Positions 17,330 to 26,516 of a DNA stretch of 59,372 nt are shown piece by piece. Every line of letters begins with the position of its first letter. The stretch's first letter is position 1. Location of the stretch: NCBI GenBank assembly GCA_018623155.1, contig JAAZVZ010000003.1:1-59372 (forward strand). Direction: 5' to 3'. This DNA comes from Glaciecola sp. Its GTDB lineage: Bacteria > Pseudomonadota > Gammaproteobacteria > Enterobacterales > Alteromonadaceae. The position numbers were made by a program, and so were the translations under genes. The notes under the pieces are model-generated. The model made no database searches. It was not told where the DNA came from and was given only the letters and a program-made list of their open reading frames with translations.

Positions 17330-18748
17330 TTACTTCTTTTTCGCTTTTGGATTTGGCATATCAGTAATACTACCTTCAAAGACTTCAGCAGCCATACCAA
17401 TTGATTCGTTCAATGTTGGGTGAGCATGGATAGTCAATGCAACATCTTCTGCATCCGCGCCCATTTCGATTGCCAAACCGATTTCACCAAGCATTTCACC
17501 AGCATTTGTGCCAATGATCGCGCCACCGATGACTCGACCTGTGTCTTTGTCAAAGATCATCTTGGTCATACCGTCAGTTGCGGCTTGAGCGATCGCACGA
17601 CCTGAAGCAGCCCAAGGGAATACCGCAGCCTCATAATTCACGCCTTGCTCTTTGGCTTCTTTTTCAGTCAGGCCAACCCAAGCAATTTCTGGCTCAGTAT
17701 AGGCAACTGAAGGAATACAACGTGGGTCGAAATAATGCTTCTGACCAGAGATAACCTCAGCTGCGACATGACCTTCATGAACGGCTTTGTGAGCAAGCAT
17801 TGGCTGGCCAACCAAATCACCAATCGCATAGATGTGCGGCACGTTGGTTTGCATTTGCTTGTTGACGCTAATAAAGCCACGTTCATCAACGCTAACACCC
17901 GCTTTTTCTGCGGCGACCAATGAACCGTTTGGACGACGGCCAACTGCAACTAATACTTTGTCATAACGCACTGGCTCTGCAGGGGCTTTTTTACCCTCAA
18001 ATGTCACATATAAGCCATCGTCTTTTGCTTCAACGGCAGTGACTTTGGTTTCAAGCATGACATTGAACTTGTCTTTGATGGTTTTCATGTAGACTTTGAT
18101 AATGTCTTTGTCTGCTGCAGGGACTAGCTGATCCAAGAACTCAACGACATCAATCTGTGAACCTAAAGAGCGATACACTGTCCCCATTTCAAGACCGATA
18201 ATACCACCGCCCAACACAAGCATTTTGCCTGGGATGTCTTTCATCTCAAGGGCACCAGTTGAGTCAATGACGCGGTCATCTTCTGGAATAAATGGCAAAG
18301 CAACAGGCTCAGAACCTGCAGCAATAATCGCATTGTCAAACGTAATGGTCGTCACGCCATCATCACCAGTTACTTCTAGTGTATTAGAACCTGTGAATTT
18401 GCCATAACCTTGTACATGTTTGACTTTACGCATTTTTGACATGCCGCCTAAGCCTTTGGTCAACTGGCTCACAACACTGTCTTTCCATGCGCGAACTTTA
18501 TCCAAGTCAATTTGAGGCTCACCAAATGTGACACCGTGACTGGATAAATGTTTTGCTTCTTCAATCACCTTCGCAACGTGTAGTAATGCTTTCGAAGGGA
18601 TACAACCAACGTTCAAGCACACACCACCTAGGGTAGCACGTGCGTCCACTAGCACTGTTTCAATCCCTAAATCCGCTGCACGGAACGCAGCACTGTATCC
18701 ACCTGGACCTGCACCTAGTACGACTAGTTGCGTTTTTATTTCGCTCAT
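17330..18748 (-). CDS. lpd: Dihydrolipoamide dehydrogenase (E3)
   Basis: FAD enzyme that reoxidises lipoyl groups of the pyruvate and 2-oxoglutarate dehydrogenase complexes; 472 residues from the ATG at 18748, which follows a GAGGTC ribosome site (an upstream in-frame extension to 18823 lacks one). It shows the FAD fold VVLGAGPGGYSAAF, the redox disulfide GGVCLNVGCIPSK, the NAD fold VLGGGIIGLEMG, the second FAD motif YAIGDLVGQPMLAHKA and the catalytic HAHPTLNE near the C-terminus. It lies 134 bp after aceF with its own predicted promoter. Confidence 0.97.
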   Translation of the reverse strand: MSEIKTQLVVLGAGPGGYSAAFRAADLGIETVLVDARATLGGVCLNVGCIPSKALLHVAKVIEEAKHLSSHGVTFGEPQIDLDKVRAWKDSVVSQLTKGLGGMSKMRKVKHVQGYGKFTGSNTLEVTGDDGVTTITFDNAIIAAGSEPVALPFIPEDDRVIDSTGALEMKDIPGKMLVLGGGIIGLEMGTVYRSLGSQIDVVEFLDQLVPAADKDIIKVYMKTIKDKFNVMLETKVTAVEAKDDGLYVTFEGKKAPAEPVRYDKVLVAVGRRPNGSLVAAEKAGVSVDERGFISVNKQMQTNVPHIYAIGDLVGQPMLAHKAVHEGHVAAEVISGQKHYFDPRCIPSVAYTEPEIAWVGLTEKEAKEQGVNYEAAVFPWAASGRAIAQAATDGMTKMIFDKDTGRVIGGAIIGTNAGEMLGEIGLAIEMGADAEDVALTIHAHPTLNESIGMAAEVFEGSITDMPNPKAKKK

Positions 18749-18784
18749 TATGACCTCAAAACTTGGAGTTAAAATAACACGGGA

Positions 18785-18814
18785 ATAGTACCCTGTTTTA
18801 TCCGTTATGTTCAA
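18785..18814 (-). promoter_or_regulatory. Predicted lpd promoter
   Basis: On the minus strand TTGAAC, an 18-bp spacer and TACTAT, 37 bp before the lpd start. Many gammaproteobacteria give lpd its own promoter because E3 serves two complexes. The longer spacer makes it moderate in strength. Confidence 0.5.
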
Positions 18815-18882
18815 AATAAACACAACGATTACAATCGATTAAAATGCATCAAAGGCCAATATAGCCCCTGACCCACACACTG

Positions 18883-20850
18883 TTATAGCAATATGTTACG
18901 CAAATCTTCTAACGCATTTTTCAAGTGAACCGTAAAGCGCGCGGCCAGCGCGCCATCGATCACACGATGGTCGTACGATAAAGATAGTGGCAACATTAAC
19001 CTTGGATCAAAATCTTTACCATTCCACTTTGGTTTTATCTCAGATTTTGACACGCCCAAAATCGCTACGTCCGGCGCATTGACTATTGGGGTAAACGCAG
19101 TACCACCAATACCACCGAGGCTTGAAATGGTAAAGCAAGAGCCTTGCATATCCGCTGCTTTCAATTTGCCTTCACGTGCTTTGACAGAAATGTCCATCAA
19201 CTCTTGTGACAGTTCATAGATGCCTTTTTGATCCACATCACGCACAACCGGTACAACCAACCCATTGGGTGTATCCACCGCAATTCCGATATGGAAATAC
19301 TTTTTGAGAATTAAACTTTCGCCATCTGCTGACAAGGATGAGTTAAACGTTGGATACGCCTTTAACGCATCAGCCGCGGCCTTCATCATAAATACGAGTG
19401 GTGTGATCTTGAAACCCAGCTTACGTTTTTCTGCCAGCACATTTTGTTGCTTACGAAAATCTTCTAAGTCCGTGATATCTGCTTCATCAAACTGCGTCAC
19501 GTGAGGGATAGTCACCCAATTGCGATGCAAGTTAGGACCAGAAAGTTTTTGAATGCGCGTTAATGGCTTCTCTTCGATATCACCAAATTTGCTAAAATCA
19601 ACTTTAGGTGGCGCAATCACTTGCAATCCGCCTTCACCACCACCTGTTACTGGTGCTGCAGTTGCCTTAGGACGAGATAATTCATATTTCACGTATGACT
19701 GTACGTCTTCTTTAACGATACGTCCTTTGTTACCAGAGCCAGATACTTGCGTTAAATCAACGCCAAACTCTCGTGCAAGACGACGAACTGAGGGCGAAGC
19801 ATGAACACGACCAGTACGCTTGATCTCTCCCGCTGACGGGTGATGTGGGACTGGAGGTGCTTTGTTAACTACCGCTGCAGCTGCTGGGGCTGGTGTCGGT
19901 GCTACAGTGGTCGCTGGGGTTGGAACGTCAACGGCTGGCGCAGAGGTTGCGACGCCTGCAACTTCTAAATCAATGACCAATGAGCCTTGTGATACCTTAT
20001 CACCCACAGACGTGTGAATGGCTTTCACCACACCAGCCTCTGGAGATGGGACATCCATAGATGCCTTGTCCGTTTCTAACGTAATCAGGCCATCTTCCGC
20101 ATCGACGCTATCACCCACCGCGACCAACACGTCAATCACGTCAACATTCTCGTCACCACCAATATCTGGCACGGTCACTTGAATAGTACTTGGAGCAGCT
20201 GGTGTTGCGGCCACATTTGGTGCTGGTTTAGCTGCTGGTTCAGTAGGTGCAGCGGGCTCTGGTACAGTAGCAGACTCAGTCGTACCGGTCGATATGGCTA
20301 AGTCAATGACTAATGAACCTTCTGAAACTTTATCACCTACTGCCGCGTGAATGGCCTTGACCACACCGGCTTCAGGGCTTGGTACATCCATAGAGGCTTT
20401 GTCAGTCTCTAGCGTAATCAAACCATCTTCAGCTTCAACGCTATCACCTACAGCCACTAATACTTCAATAACGTCTACATTTTCATCACCGCCAATATCA
20501 GGCACAGTGACTTGTATAATGGATTCACCATCGGGCGCCTTCGCTTGGACTGTTTCGACCGCAGGCGCTTCACTAGCCGCAGGCGCTTCAGCTGCTGTCG
20601 CATCCTCTGAGTCAGCACTGGCAATCTTTGCCAATAACGTCCCTTCTGAGATTTTATCCCCCACCGCGACACAGATCTCACTAACGCTACCACCAAACGG
20701 TGCTGGGATATCCATAGAGGCTTTATCAGACTCTACTGTGACAATGGCGTCTTCAGCATCAATACTGTCACCAACCGACACACAAATTTCAATGACTTCT
20801 ACCGAATCCTCACCCAAGTCAGGGACGAATACATCTTTCATATCAGACAT
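18883..20850 (-). CDS. aceF: Dihydrolipoamide acetyltransferase (E2) of pyruvate dehydrogenase
   Basis: Core of the pyruvate dehydrogenase complex, 655 residues. There are three N-terminal lipoyl domains with lipoylation lysines at K43, K151 and K262 in (E/T)xDKASMD, joined by Ala/Pro/Thr-rich flexible linkers. An E3-binding domain follows (ASPSVRRLAREFGVDL to KEDV), and then the catalytic acyltransferase domain ends with the DHRVIDGA motif. The AAGGAGC site supports the start at 20850. Lipoyl domains 2 and 3 are nearly identical in protein (111-residue offset), but differ at many third codon positions, so the duplication is not very recent. It starts 11 bp after aceE. Confidence 0.97.
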   Translation of the reverse strand: MSDMKDVFVPDLGEDSVEVIEICVSVGDSIDAEDAIVTVESDKASMDIPAPFGGSVSEICVAVGDKISEGTLLAKIASADSEDATAAEAPAASEAPAVETVQAKAPDGESIIQVTVPDIGGDENVDVIEVLVAVGDSVEAEDGLITLETDKASMDVPSPEAGVVKAIHAAVGDKVSEGSLVIDLAISTGTTESATVPEPAAPTEPAAKPAPNVAATPAAPSTIQVTVPDIGGDENVDVIDVLVAVGDSVDAEDGLITLETDKASMDVPSPEAGVVKAIHTSVGDKVSQGSLVIDLEVAGVATSAPAVDVPTPATTVAPTPAPAAAAVVNKAPPVPHHPSAGEIKRTGRVHASPSVRRLAREFGVDLTQVSGSGNKGRIVKEDVQSYVKYELSRPKATAAPVTGGGEGGLQVIAPPKVDFSKFGDIEEKPLTRIQKLSGPNLHRNWVTIPHVTQFDEADITDLEDFRKQQNVLAEKRKLGFKITPLVFMMKAAADALKAYPTFNSSLSADGESLILKKYFHIGIAVDTPNGLVVPVVRDVDQKGIYELSQELMDISVKAREGKLKAADMQGSCFTISSLGGIGGTAFTPIVNAPDVAILGVSKSEIKPKWNGKDFDPRLMLPLSLSYDHRVIDGALAARFTVHLKNALEDLRNILL

Positions 20851-20861
20851 GTCTTTGCTCC

Positions 20862-23528
20862 TTAGGCGTAAAGTGGGTTAATTTTGTCTGCATCAACACC
20901 TAGCTCTGTAATCGCTTTTGCTAGGTCTTGAGCTTTATAATCGCCAGCTTTCACCAGCTCATACAACGCTGCAATAGCGATAAACTCAGCATCGACTTCA
21001 AAGTGACGACGTAAGTTCTGACGGCTATCTGAACGACCAAAACCATCTGTACCCAACACGCGATAAGATCCAGGAACAAACGCACGCACTTGTTCAGCAT
21101 ACGCTTTGATGTAGTCAGTAGCTGCAATAGTTGGTCCTGTATTGCCGGCTTCAAGTACCTCGGTGATGTAAGCTTTTTGTGGCTTGTCAGTCGGGTGCAA
21201 CATGTTATGGCGCTCAACTGAAATACCATCACGCCCTAACTCGTTAAAGGAAGGCACAGAATACACTTCTGATTCGATGCCAAATTTCTCAGCCAGTAAT
21301 GTAGCTGCTTCGCGTACTTTAACTAATATCGTACCAGAACCTAACAGTTTCACTTTTAGCTTGCTCTTACCAACTGTATCAAGTTTATAAATACCTTTGA
21401 TAATGCCTTCTTCACAACCTTTGGGCATTTCGGGTTGAACGTAATTTTCATTCATGACGGTTAGATAGTAGAAGACGTTTTCTTGTTCTTCTAACATGCG
21501 ACGAGTACCGTCCTGTACAATCACGGCCATTTCATATCCATATGTTGGATCATAAGATACACAATTAGGAATGAGGCCTGCTTGAATATGTGAATGACCA
21601 TCTTGGTGCTGTAAACCTTCGCCATTAAGTGTCGTACGGCCGGCAGTACCACCTACTAAGAAACCGCGACATTGGCTATCGCCTGCCGCCCAGGCCATGT
21701 CACCAACACGTTGGAAGCCAAACATAGAATAATAAATGTAAACCGGTAACATCGGGACATCATTTAAGGAGTAAGAGGTCCCTGCAGCGACAAATGAAGA
21801 CATCGCGCCAAGTTCGTTGATCCCCTCTTGTAATACCTGACCTTTTTTATCTTCACGATAGAATGCCACCTGATCCGCATCCTGTGGTACGTATTTTTGG
21901 CCTTCATTGGCATAAATACCTACTTGACGGAACAAACCTTCCATACCAAAGGTGCGTGCTTCATCAGGAATGATCGGCACGACGTGCTTACCCATTTGCT
22001 TGTCTTTGAGTAATGTTGTTAATACGCGCACAAAGGCCATCGTAGTAGAAATTTCACGGCCGTTTGAGCCTTTTGTCACAGCTTCAAATGCTTTCAGCGG
22101 TGGCGCTGGAAGCTCTACCGTAGATTTGGGTAAACGTCGCGGCATAAAACCGTGCAACGCATCACGACGGGCTTTTAGATACTGATACTCTTCGGAAGCT
22201 TCATCAAACTTGTAGTACGGTAAGTTTTCTAAATCTTCATCTGAGACTGGAATATTGAAACGATCGCGATAAATACGAATGGATTCTTTATCCATTTTCT
22301 TAACGTTGTGCGCGATGTTTTTACCTTCACCTGCAGCCCCTAAACCATACCCTTTCACTGTCTTGGCTAAAATCACCTGTGGGCGACCTTGAGTCTCTGA
22401 AGCTTTTTTGTAAGCTGCGTACACTTTAACTGGATCATGGCCACCACGGTTTAGGCGCCAAATATCATCGTCTGACATGTTCGCGACCATTTCTTTGAGT
22501 TCTGGATATTTGCCAAAGAAATGTTCACGCGTATAAGCACCGCCATTGGCTTTACAGTTTTGGTACTCACCGTCTACCGTTTCATTCATCAGCTCTAATA
22601 ACTTACCAGACGTATCTCGCGCTAATAACGCATCCCAATAACGCCCCCAAATGACTTTAATGACTTCCCAGCCTGCGCCACGGAATGTCCCTTCAAGCTC
22701 TTGAATAATTTTGCCATTACCACGCACAGGGCCATCTAGTCGTTGTAAGTTACAGTTAATGACAAACGTTAAGTTATCTAAACCTTCACGTGAAGCAAGA
22801 CCAATGGCACCTAAGCTTTCTGGCTCATCTACTTCACCATCGCCCATGAAGCACCAGACACGTTGGTCAGAACAATCTTTCAAGCCACGGTTAGTTAAGT
22901 ACTTTAAGAAGCGGGCTAGGTAGATTGCCTGCATTGGACCTAGGCCCATGGAAACCGTTGGGAACTGCCAAAAATCAGGCATCAATTTAGGGTGAGGATA
23001 AGAAGATAACCCTTCACCCGAGACTTCTTGACGGAAGTTATCAAGCTGTCCTTCACTTAAACGCCCTTCGATGAATGCACGAGAATAGATGCCTGGAGAA
23101 ACATGACCTTGTACAAAGACAAAATCCCCTCCATCTTTGTCATTCGGCGCACGGAAAAAGTGATTAAAGCCGACGTCATACAACATTGCCGAGGATTGGA
23201 AAGAAGAAATATGACCACCGAGCTCTAAGTCTTTTTTCGAACCGCGTAATACCATCATCAGTGCATTCCAGCGGATTGCGTTGCGAATTTTGGTTTCGAT
23301 GGTTTGATCACCTGGCATTGTTGGCTCTTGCCCTGGTGGAATGGTGTTCAGATACGCCGTAGTCGCGTCGTAAGGTAAATGCGCACCATTGCGACGAGCT
23401 TTCTCAATTAATTGCTCAAGTAAAAAATGAGCACGATCCACGCCTTCTGCTTCTAATACAGATTCTAAGGATTCTATCCATTCCTGCGTTTCTTGGGGAT
23501 CGATATCAGCTAAAATTTGATCTGTCAT
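20862..23528 (-). CDS. aceE: Pyruvate dehydrogenase E1 (homodimeric)
   Basis: ThDP-dependent E1 of 888 residues, the usual length for the homodimeric type. It decarboxylates pyruvate and acetylates the lipoyl groups of AceF. The ThDP/Mg motif is visible as GDGEVDE followed by NCNLQRLDGPVRGNGKI, and the N-terminal half contains the conserved GGHISSFQS and HPKLMPDFWQFPTVSMG segments. It is the first enzyme gene of the operon, 16 bp after pdhR, so the whole block is presumably under PdhR control. Confidence 0.98.
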   Translation of the reverse strand: MTDQILADIDPQETQEWIESLESVLEAEGVDRAHFLLEQLIEKARRNGAHLPYDATTAYLNTIPPGQEPTMPGDQTIETKIRNAIRWNALMMVLRGSKKDLELGGHISSFQSSAMLYDVGFNHFFRAPNDKDGGDFVFVQGHVSPGIYSRAFIEGRLSEGQLDNFRQEVSGEGLSSYPHPKLMPDFWQFPTVSMGLGPMQAIYLARFLKYLTNRGLKDCSDQRVWCFMGDGEVDEPESLGAIGLASREGLDNLTFVINCNLQRLDGPVRGNGKIIQELEGTFRGAGWEVIKVIWGRYWDALLARDTSGKLLELMNETVDGEYQNCKANGGAYTREHFFGKYPELKEMVANMSDDDIWRLNRGGHDPVKVYAAYKKASETQGRPQVILAKTVKGYGLGAAGEGKNIAHNVKKMDKESIRIYRDRFNIPVSDEDLENLPYYKFDEASEEYQYLKARRDALHGFMPRRLPKSTVELPAPPLKAFEAVTKGSNGREISTTMAFVRVLTTLLKDKQMGKHVVPIIPDEARTFGMEGLFRQVGIYANEGQKYVPQDADQVAFYREDKKGQVLQEGINELGAMSSFVAAGTSYSLNDVPMLPVYIYYSMFGFQRVGDMAWAAGDSQCRGFLVGGTAGRTTLNGEGLQHQDGHSHIQAGLIPNCVSYDPTYGYEMAVIVQDGTRRMLEEQENVFYYLTVMNENYVQPEMPKGCEEGIIKGIYKLDTVGKSKLKVKLLGSGTILVKVREAATLLAEKFGIESEVYSVPSFNELGRDGISVERHNMLHPTDKPQKAYITEVLEAGNTGPTIAATDYIKAYAEQVRAFVPGSYRVLGTDGFGRSDSRQNLRRHFEVDAEFIAIAALYELVKAGDYKAQDLAKAITELGVDADKINPLYA

Positions 23529-23544
23529 AAGGGGTCCTGTTAGC

Positions 23545-24300
23545 TTATTTTGAATTTACGTCAATACGTCGCATAGCACGCTGAACAGCCGTGTCACGCT
23601 GATTGATGTCTAATAATGTTGTTTCGATATACACCAACAAAGCATTGCTGGTGCTTCGAGCAGTATCTGGGTCTTGTGCCACAATGGCTGACACAATTTT
23701 TTCCCGGTATTCTTTGATAATTCGTCCTGCATCCGGCACGATTTTGAGCATCTCAAGGTTTTTGTGAATATTTTCTTGCAGCATGCCTTTGAGGCTGCGC
23801 ATGACGTGCTGCAAAATCATATTATGTGTGGCTTTGGCCATCACCAAATAAAATTCACTCAGTAAATGCGCCTCGTGTGAGATCTCTAATTGTTCTTCCG
23901 CTTGCAAGGCAAGCCATGCACGCTGTAAGTTTTGGTAATCTTCAGGTTGACCTCGTAAAGCGGCGTAATAAGCCGCCATTCCCTCTAAAGCATGGCGAAA
24001 CTCTAGTAAATCAAACTGTGTTTCAGGTCGATTCGCAACGAGTGCTAACAATGGGTCGGTCATGTTGGCGTTGAGCTTAGAGCTGACAAACGTACCTCCG
24101 CCCTGTTTGCGCTCAACCAAACCTTTAGCTTGTAAGTTTTGGAAAGCCTCACGCAGTGAAGGGCGAGAAACATTAAATTCTTCAGCCAAGACTCGTTCTG
24201 CAGGCAATCGTTCTCCTGCTACGAAAGAACCATCGAGGATCATGCTTTCGAGTTTTTCCGTAATGATATCGGATAATTTTTGTTGTTTAATGCCAACCAT
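23545..24300 (-). CDS. pdhR: Pyruvate dehydrogenase operon repressor PdhR
   Basis: GntR/FadR-family regulator of 251 residues. The N-terminal winged helix (about 10-75) contains the recognition stretch FNVSRPSLREAFQNLQAKGLVERKQGGGTFV. The C-terminal helical FCD ligand domain binds pyruvate in the family, releasing the protein from DNA. It heads the pdhR-aceE-aceF operon, and a near-consensus PdhR site lies 40 bp upstream of its start, implying autoregulation. The name follows the neighbourhood as well as similarity. Confidence 0.95.
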   Translation of the reverse strand: MVGIKQQKLSDIITEKLESMILDGSFVAGERLPAERVLAEEFNVSRPSLREAFQNLQAKGLVERKQGGGTFVSSKLNANMTDPLLALVANRPETQFDLLEFRHALEGMAAYYAALRGQPEDYQNLQRAWLALQAEEQLEISHEAHLLSEFYLVMAKATHNMILQHVMRSLKGMLQENIHKNLEMLKIVPDAGRIIKEYREKIVSAIVAQDPDTARSTSNALLVYIETTLLDINQRDTAVQRAMRRIDVNSK

Positions 24301-24339
24301 ATGCTCTCAGCTTGTAAATAAAATTTACCAAATGTGAAT

Positions 24340-24354
24340 ATTGGTAATACCATT
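24340..24354. promoter_or_regulatory. PdhR operator
   Basis: ATTGGTAATACCATT differs by one base from the E. coli PdhR consensus ATTGGTnnnACCAAT. It lies just downstream of the predicted pdhR start point, where binding would block transcription; pyruvate would relieve it. Confidence 0.85.
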
Positions 24355-24361
24355 TACCCAA

Positions 24362-24390
24362 AGTTTAACTGAGAAATATCATGAAGACAA
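24362..24390 (-). promoter_or_regulatory. Predicted promoter of pdhR-aceE-aceF
   Basis: Minus strand TTGTCT, 17 bp, TAAACT; the operator begins about 8 bp after the -10 box. The arrangement is consistent with repression by PdhR. Confidence 0.65.
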
Positions 24391-24510
24391 GTCCAATGCT
24401 GATTTTACCCACAAAGATATGCAGATTGATACTAGGTTAATTATACTGAAATGCCTGTATTAATAGGACATAGAAGGAGATCGAGGTAAGACTCCAAGGA
24501 TCTCTTACAA

Positions 24511-25335
24511 CTATTTTATGATGCCCAAAAGGGTTAAAATAGCGACTATTGACAGAATGAATAGTATGTTTCTTTTGGCTAAACTGAGTAATGTTATAGC
24601 CTCTGTTACCAAGTCATCGGGAGAAAATTGAACATCTTCTGCCGCAATAGCCACTTTGGTCATGACGTCTTTTGCGCAAGTGTTTGTATCAAAGCACAGC
24701 GACAACCAAACTGGCAGTGCTCGAGAAAAGTGTCCAACAATCAAAAAGCCTATTGTCGCAAGACGAACGGGTACCCATTCAACCACTTGTAAAATTTTTT
24801 GTGTCGTGTTTTGTAAGCCTAACGCGTGCTTCTGAGCATAACCATTAAAGACGCGTAATGTCCCATATGCAATGACTCCAAATACGTTGAACACAATAAA
24901 GAAAAATATGGGTGCAGCATAACGCTGATAATTGAGCCAAACCAAATGTCCCGCAAAGGTTTGTGGACTGTGGTCAGGTAATCCCAATTCTCTTGCATAC
25001 ATATCACAAGCTTGTAAATCGCCTCGCTCTGCGGCTTGCAAATAACACTTGAAGGCATCTCTTAACTCACTGCTACCCACACTGACAAACAAAACAAATA
25101 ACGTCACGACAAACGTCAATAGACCTAAATTAATTATATGCAATGCCAATGCAACCATGACAGCAGGTCCTAACCACATTGCGAGAAACTGCCAGAGAGA
25201 GGTTTCTGGAGATAACAGCTTGCGTGATACTAACTGTTGTTTATACAAAGTGTAGTAAAAATCCGTGCGTAAATAATGAGGTTTATGCACCATCCGCTCT
25301 GCAAATAACGTAAGTAGTAAATAAATAAGAGTCAT
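24511..25335 (-). CDS. ampE: AmpE inner-membrane protein
   Basis: A 274-residue membrane protein with about four to five hydrophobic segments and the conserved AmpE start MTLIYLLLTLFAER. The gene overlaps ampD by 4 bp (ATGA), the standard ampDE operon. AmpE is described as a sensory or signalling membrane protein related to CobD-like proteins, and its molecular role is unsettled. No convincing terminator follows; a GAGATC/GATCTC repeat at 24477-24504 lacks a T-run. Confidence 0.9.
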   Translation of the reverse strand: MTLIYLLLTLFAERMVHKPHYLRTDFYYTLYKQQLVSRKLLSPETSLWQFLAMWLGPAVMVALALHIINLGLLTFVVTLFVLFVSVGSSELRDAFKCYLQAAERGDLQACDMYARELGLPDHSPQTFAGHLVWLNYQRYAAPIFFFIVFNVFGVIAYGTLRVFNGYAQKHALGLQNTTQKILQVVEWVPVRLATIGFLIVGHFSRALPVWLSLCFDTNTCAKDVMTKVAIAAEDVQFSPDDLVTEAITLLSLAKRNILFILSIVAILTLLGIIK

Positions 25336-25901
25336 AATGATGCTTCCATCTCAACTAATGAACATTGATACTTAGCCAATAATGCTTGACGATAACCAGC
25401 CCAATCAAATGCAAATCCAGGGTCGGTCTTGCGTCCAAACGCAATGTCATTATGCCCAACAATGCGCCCAATGGATATGGCTGGAAATTGTTTTTGAATA
25501 AACAAACTTAAGGCTACCAGTGCTTTATATTGTTCGGGAGTATAAGGCATATCATCACATCCCTCCAATTCAATACCGATGCTAAAGTCATTGCAATCTG
25601 TACGTCCTTGAAACGAAGAAACACCCGCATGCCACGCTCTTTTATCAAAAGGCACATACTGTGTGATCCGTCCATCACGACGGATGCAAGCGTGAGCTGA
25701 TACTTGTAACCCCTCGATATGCGCAAAGAATGGATGAGCATCATTGGATAATTGACCTAAAAATAAATCGTCAATGTAATTTCCACCGTAAAAACGTGGC
25801 GGTAGACTGATATTGTGGATCACCAACAAAGATACATCGAGATGAGCAGGTCTCGTATTATAATGTGGAGAGAGCTTTACTTCAGCCAAAGGGTAAAACA
25901 T
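25332..25901 (-). CDS. ampD: 1,6-anhydro-N-acetylmuramyl-L-alanine amidase AmpD
   Basis: Cytoplasmic zinc amidase (amidase_2 family, 189 residues) of peptidoglycan recycling that removes the peptide from anhydro-muropeptides. The zinc ligands are visible in LVIHNISLP (His), GHNDIAFGRKTDPG (His and Asp) and the intervening FSIGIELEG segment. No signal peptide is present, as expected for AmpD. It forms an operon with ampE and is divergent from the protease-nadC pair. No ampC/ampR is in the window, so its role here is recycling rather than a visible beta-lactamase circuit. Confidence 0.95.
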   Translation of the reverse strand: MFYPLAEVKLSPHYNTRPAHLDVSLLVIHNISLPPRFYGGNYIDDLFLGQLSNDAHPFFAHIEGLQVSAHACIRRDGRITQYVPFDKRAWHAGVSSFQGRTDCNDFSIGIELEGCDDMPYTPEQYKALVALSLFIQKQFPAISIGRIVGHNDIAFGRKTDPGFAFDWAGYRQALLAKYQCSLVEMEASL

Positions 25902-25955
25902 TATTAGGATTGATGCGTTATTTTATATACTGACGATATCTCGTATTCTATCGCT

Positions 25956-26516
25956 ATGTTAATCAATGATACAAGCAGAAGGGAAAACCAATTGAGTGAA
26001 AAACCCGATACACAAAAATCATCCATGAGCGGAATCTTGGTGGTTGGTGCATGGTTGAGTGTCATTTTTATTCTGGTGATAATTTATTCAGAGTATCTCA
26101 GCGAACAACGCCATCCAAACACGAATGTGGCTTCAGTAAGTGGGCCTTCAGGGTATACTTTGGTCTTGCAACAAAATCGCCAGGGGCATTACATGGTAGA
26201 TGGTTTGATCAATGGCAAAGAGGTGACTTTTTTACTTGATACTGGGGCTACAAGCGTATCAATACCTGCACACTTAGCGCCAACATTGGGTTTGGACGGG
26301 GGCAGACCGTTTCCGGTCATGACGGCTAATGGTGCGGTCACTGTATACGAAACTCAGATTGCCTCGCTCATTTTTGGGGATATTCAGTTTAACGATGTGC
26401 AAGCGCACTTAAACCCTGGGATGCGGAGTGACAAAATATTATTAGGCATGAATGTGTTAAAAGATTTACAATTCACTCAAACGAATCAGCAACTCACAAT
26501 TACCATTCCACGATGA
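25956..26516 (+). CDS. Membrane-anchored retropepsin-like aspartic protease
   Basis: A 186-residue protein with one N-terminal membrane segment (about 28-50) and a periplasmic clan AA (retropepsin-like) domain. The catalytic motif is LLDTGATSVSIP, and the second lobe has ILLGMNVLKDL, as in the TIGR02281-type bacterial family. It presumably works as a dimer. The ATG at 25956 lacks a clear ribosome site; a TTG at 25992 after AAGGG is an alternative start. It overlaps nadC by 4 bp. Substrates are unknown; the pairing with nadC is an observation, not a functional link. Confidence 0.8.
   Translation: MLINDTSRRENQLSEKPDTQKSSMSGILVVGAWLSVIFILVIIYSEYLSEQRHPNTNVASVSGPSGYTLVLQQNRQGHYMVDGLINGKEVTFLLDTGATSVSIPAHLAPTLGLDGGRPFPVMTANGAVTVYETQIASLIFGDIQFNDVQAHLNPGMRSDKILLGMNVLKDLQFTQTNQQLTITIPR

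Noticed and set aside
24477-24504. Inverted repeat GAGATC...GATCTC after ampE
   Set aside because: Short arms, long spacer and no T-run; not convincing as a terminator.
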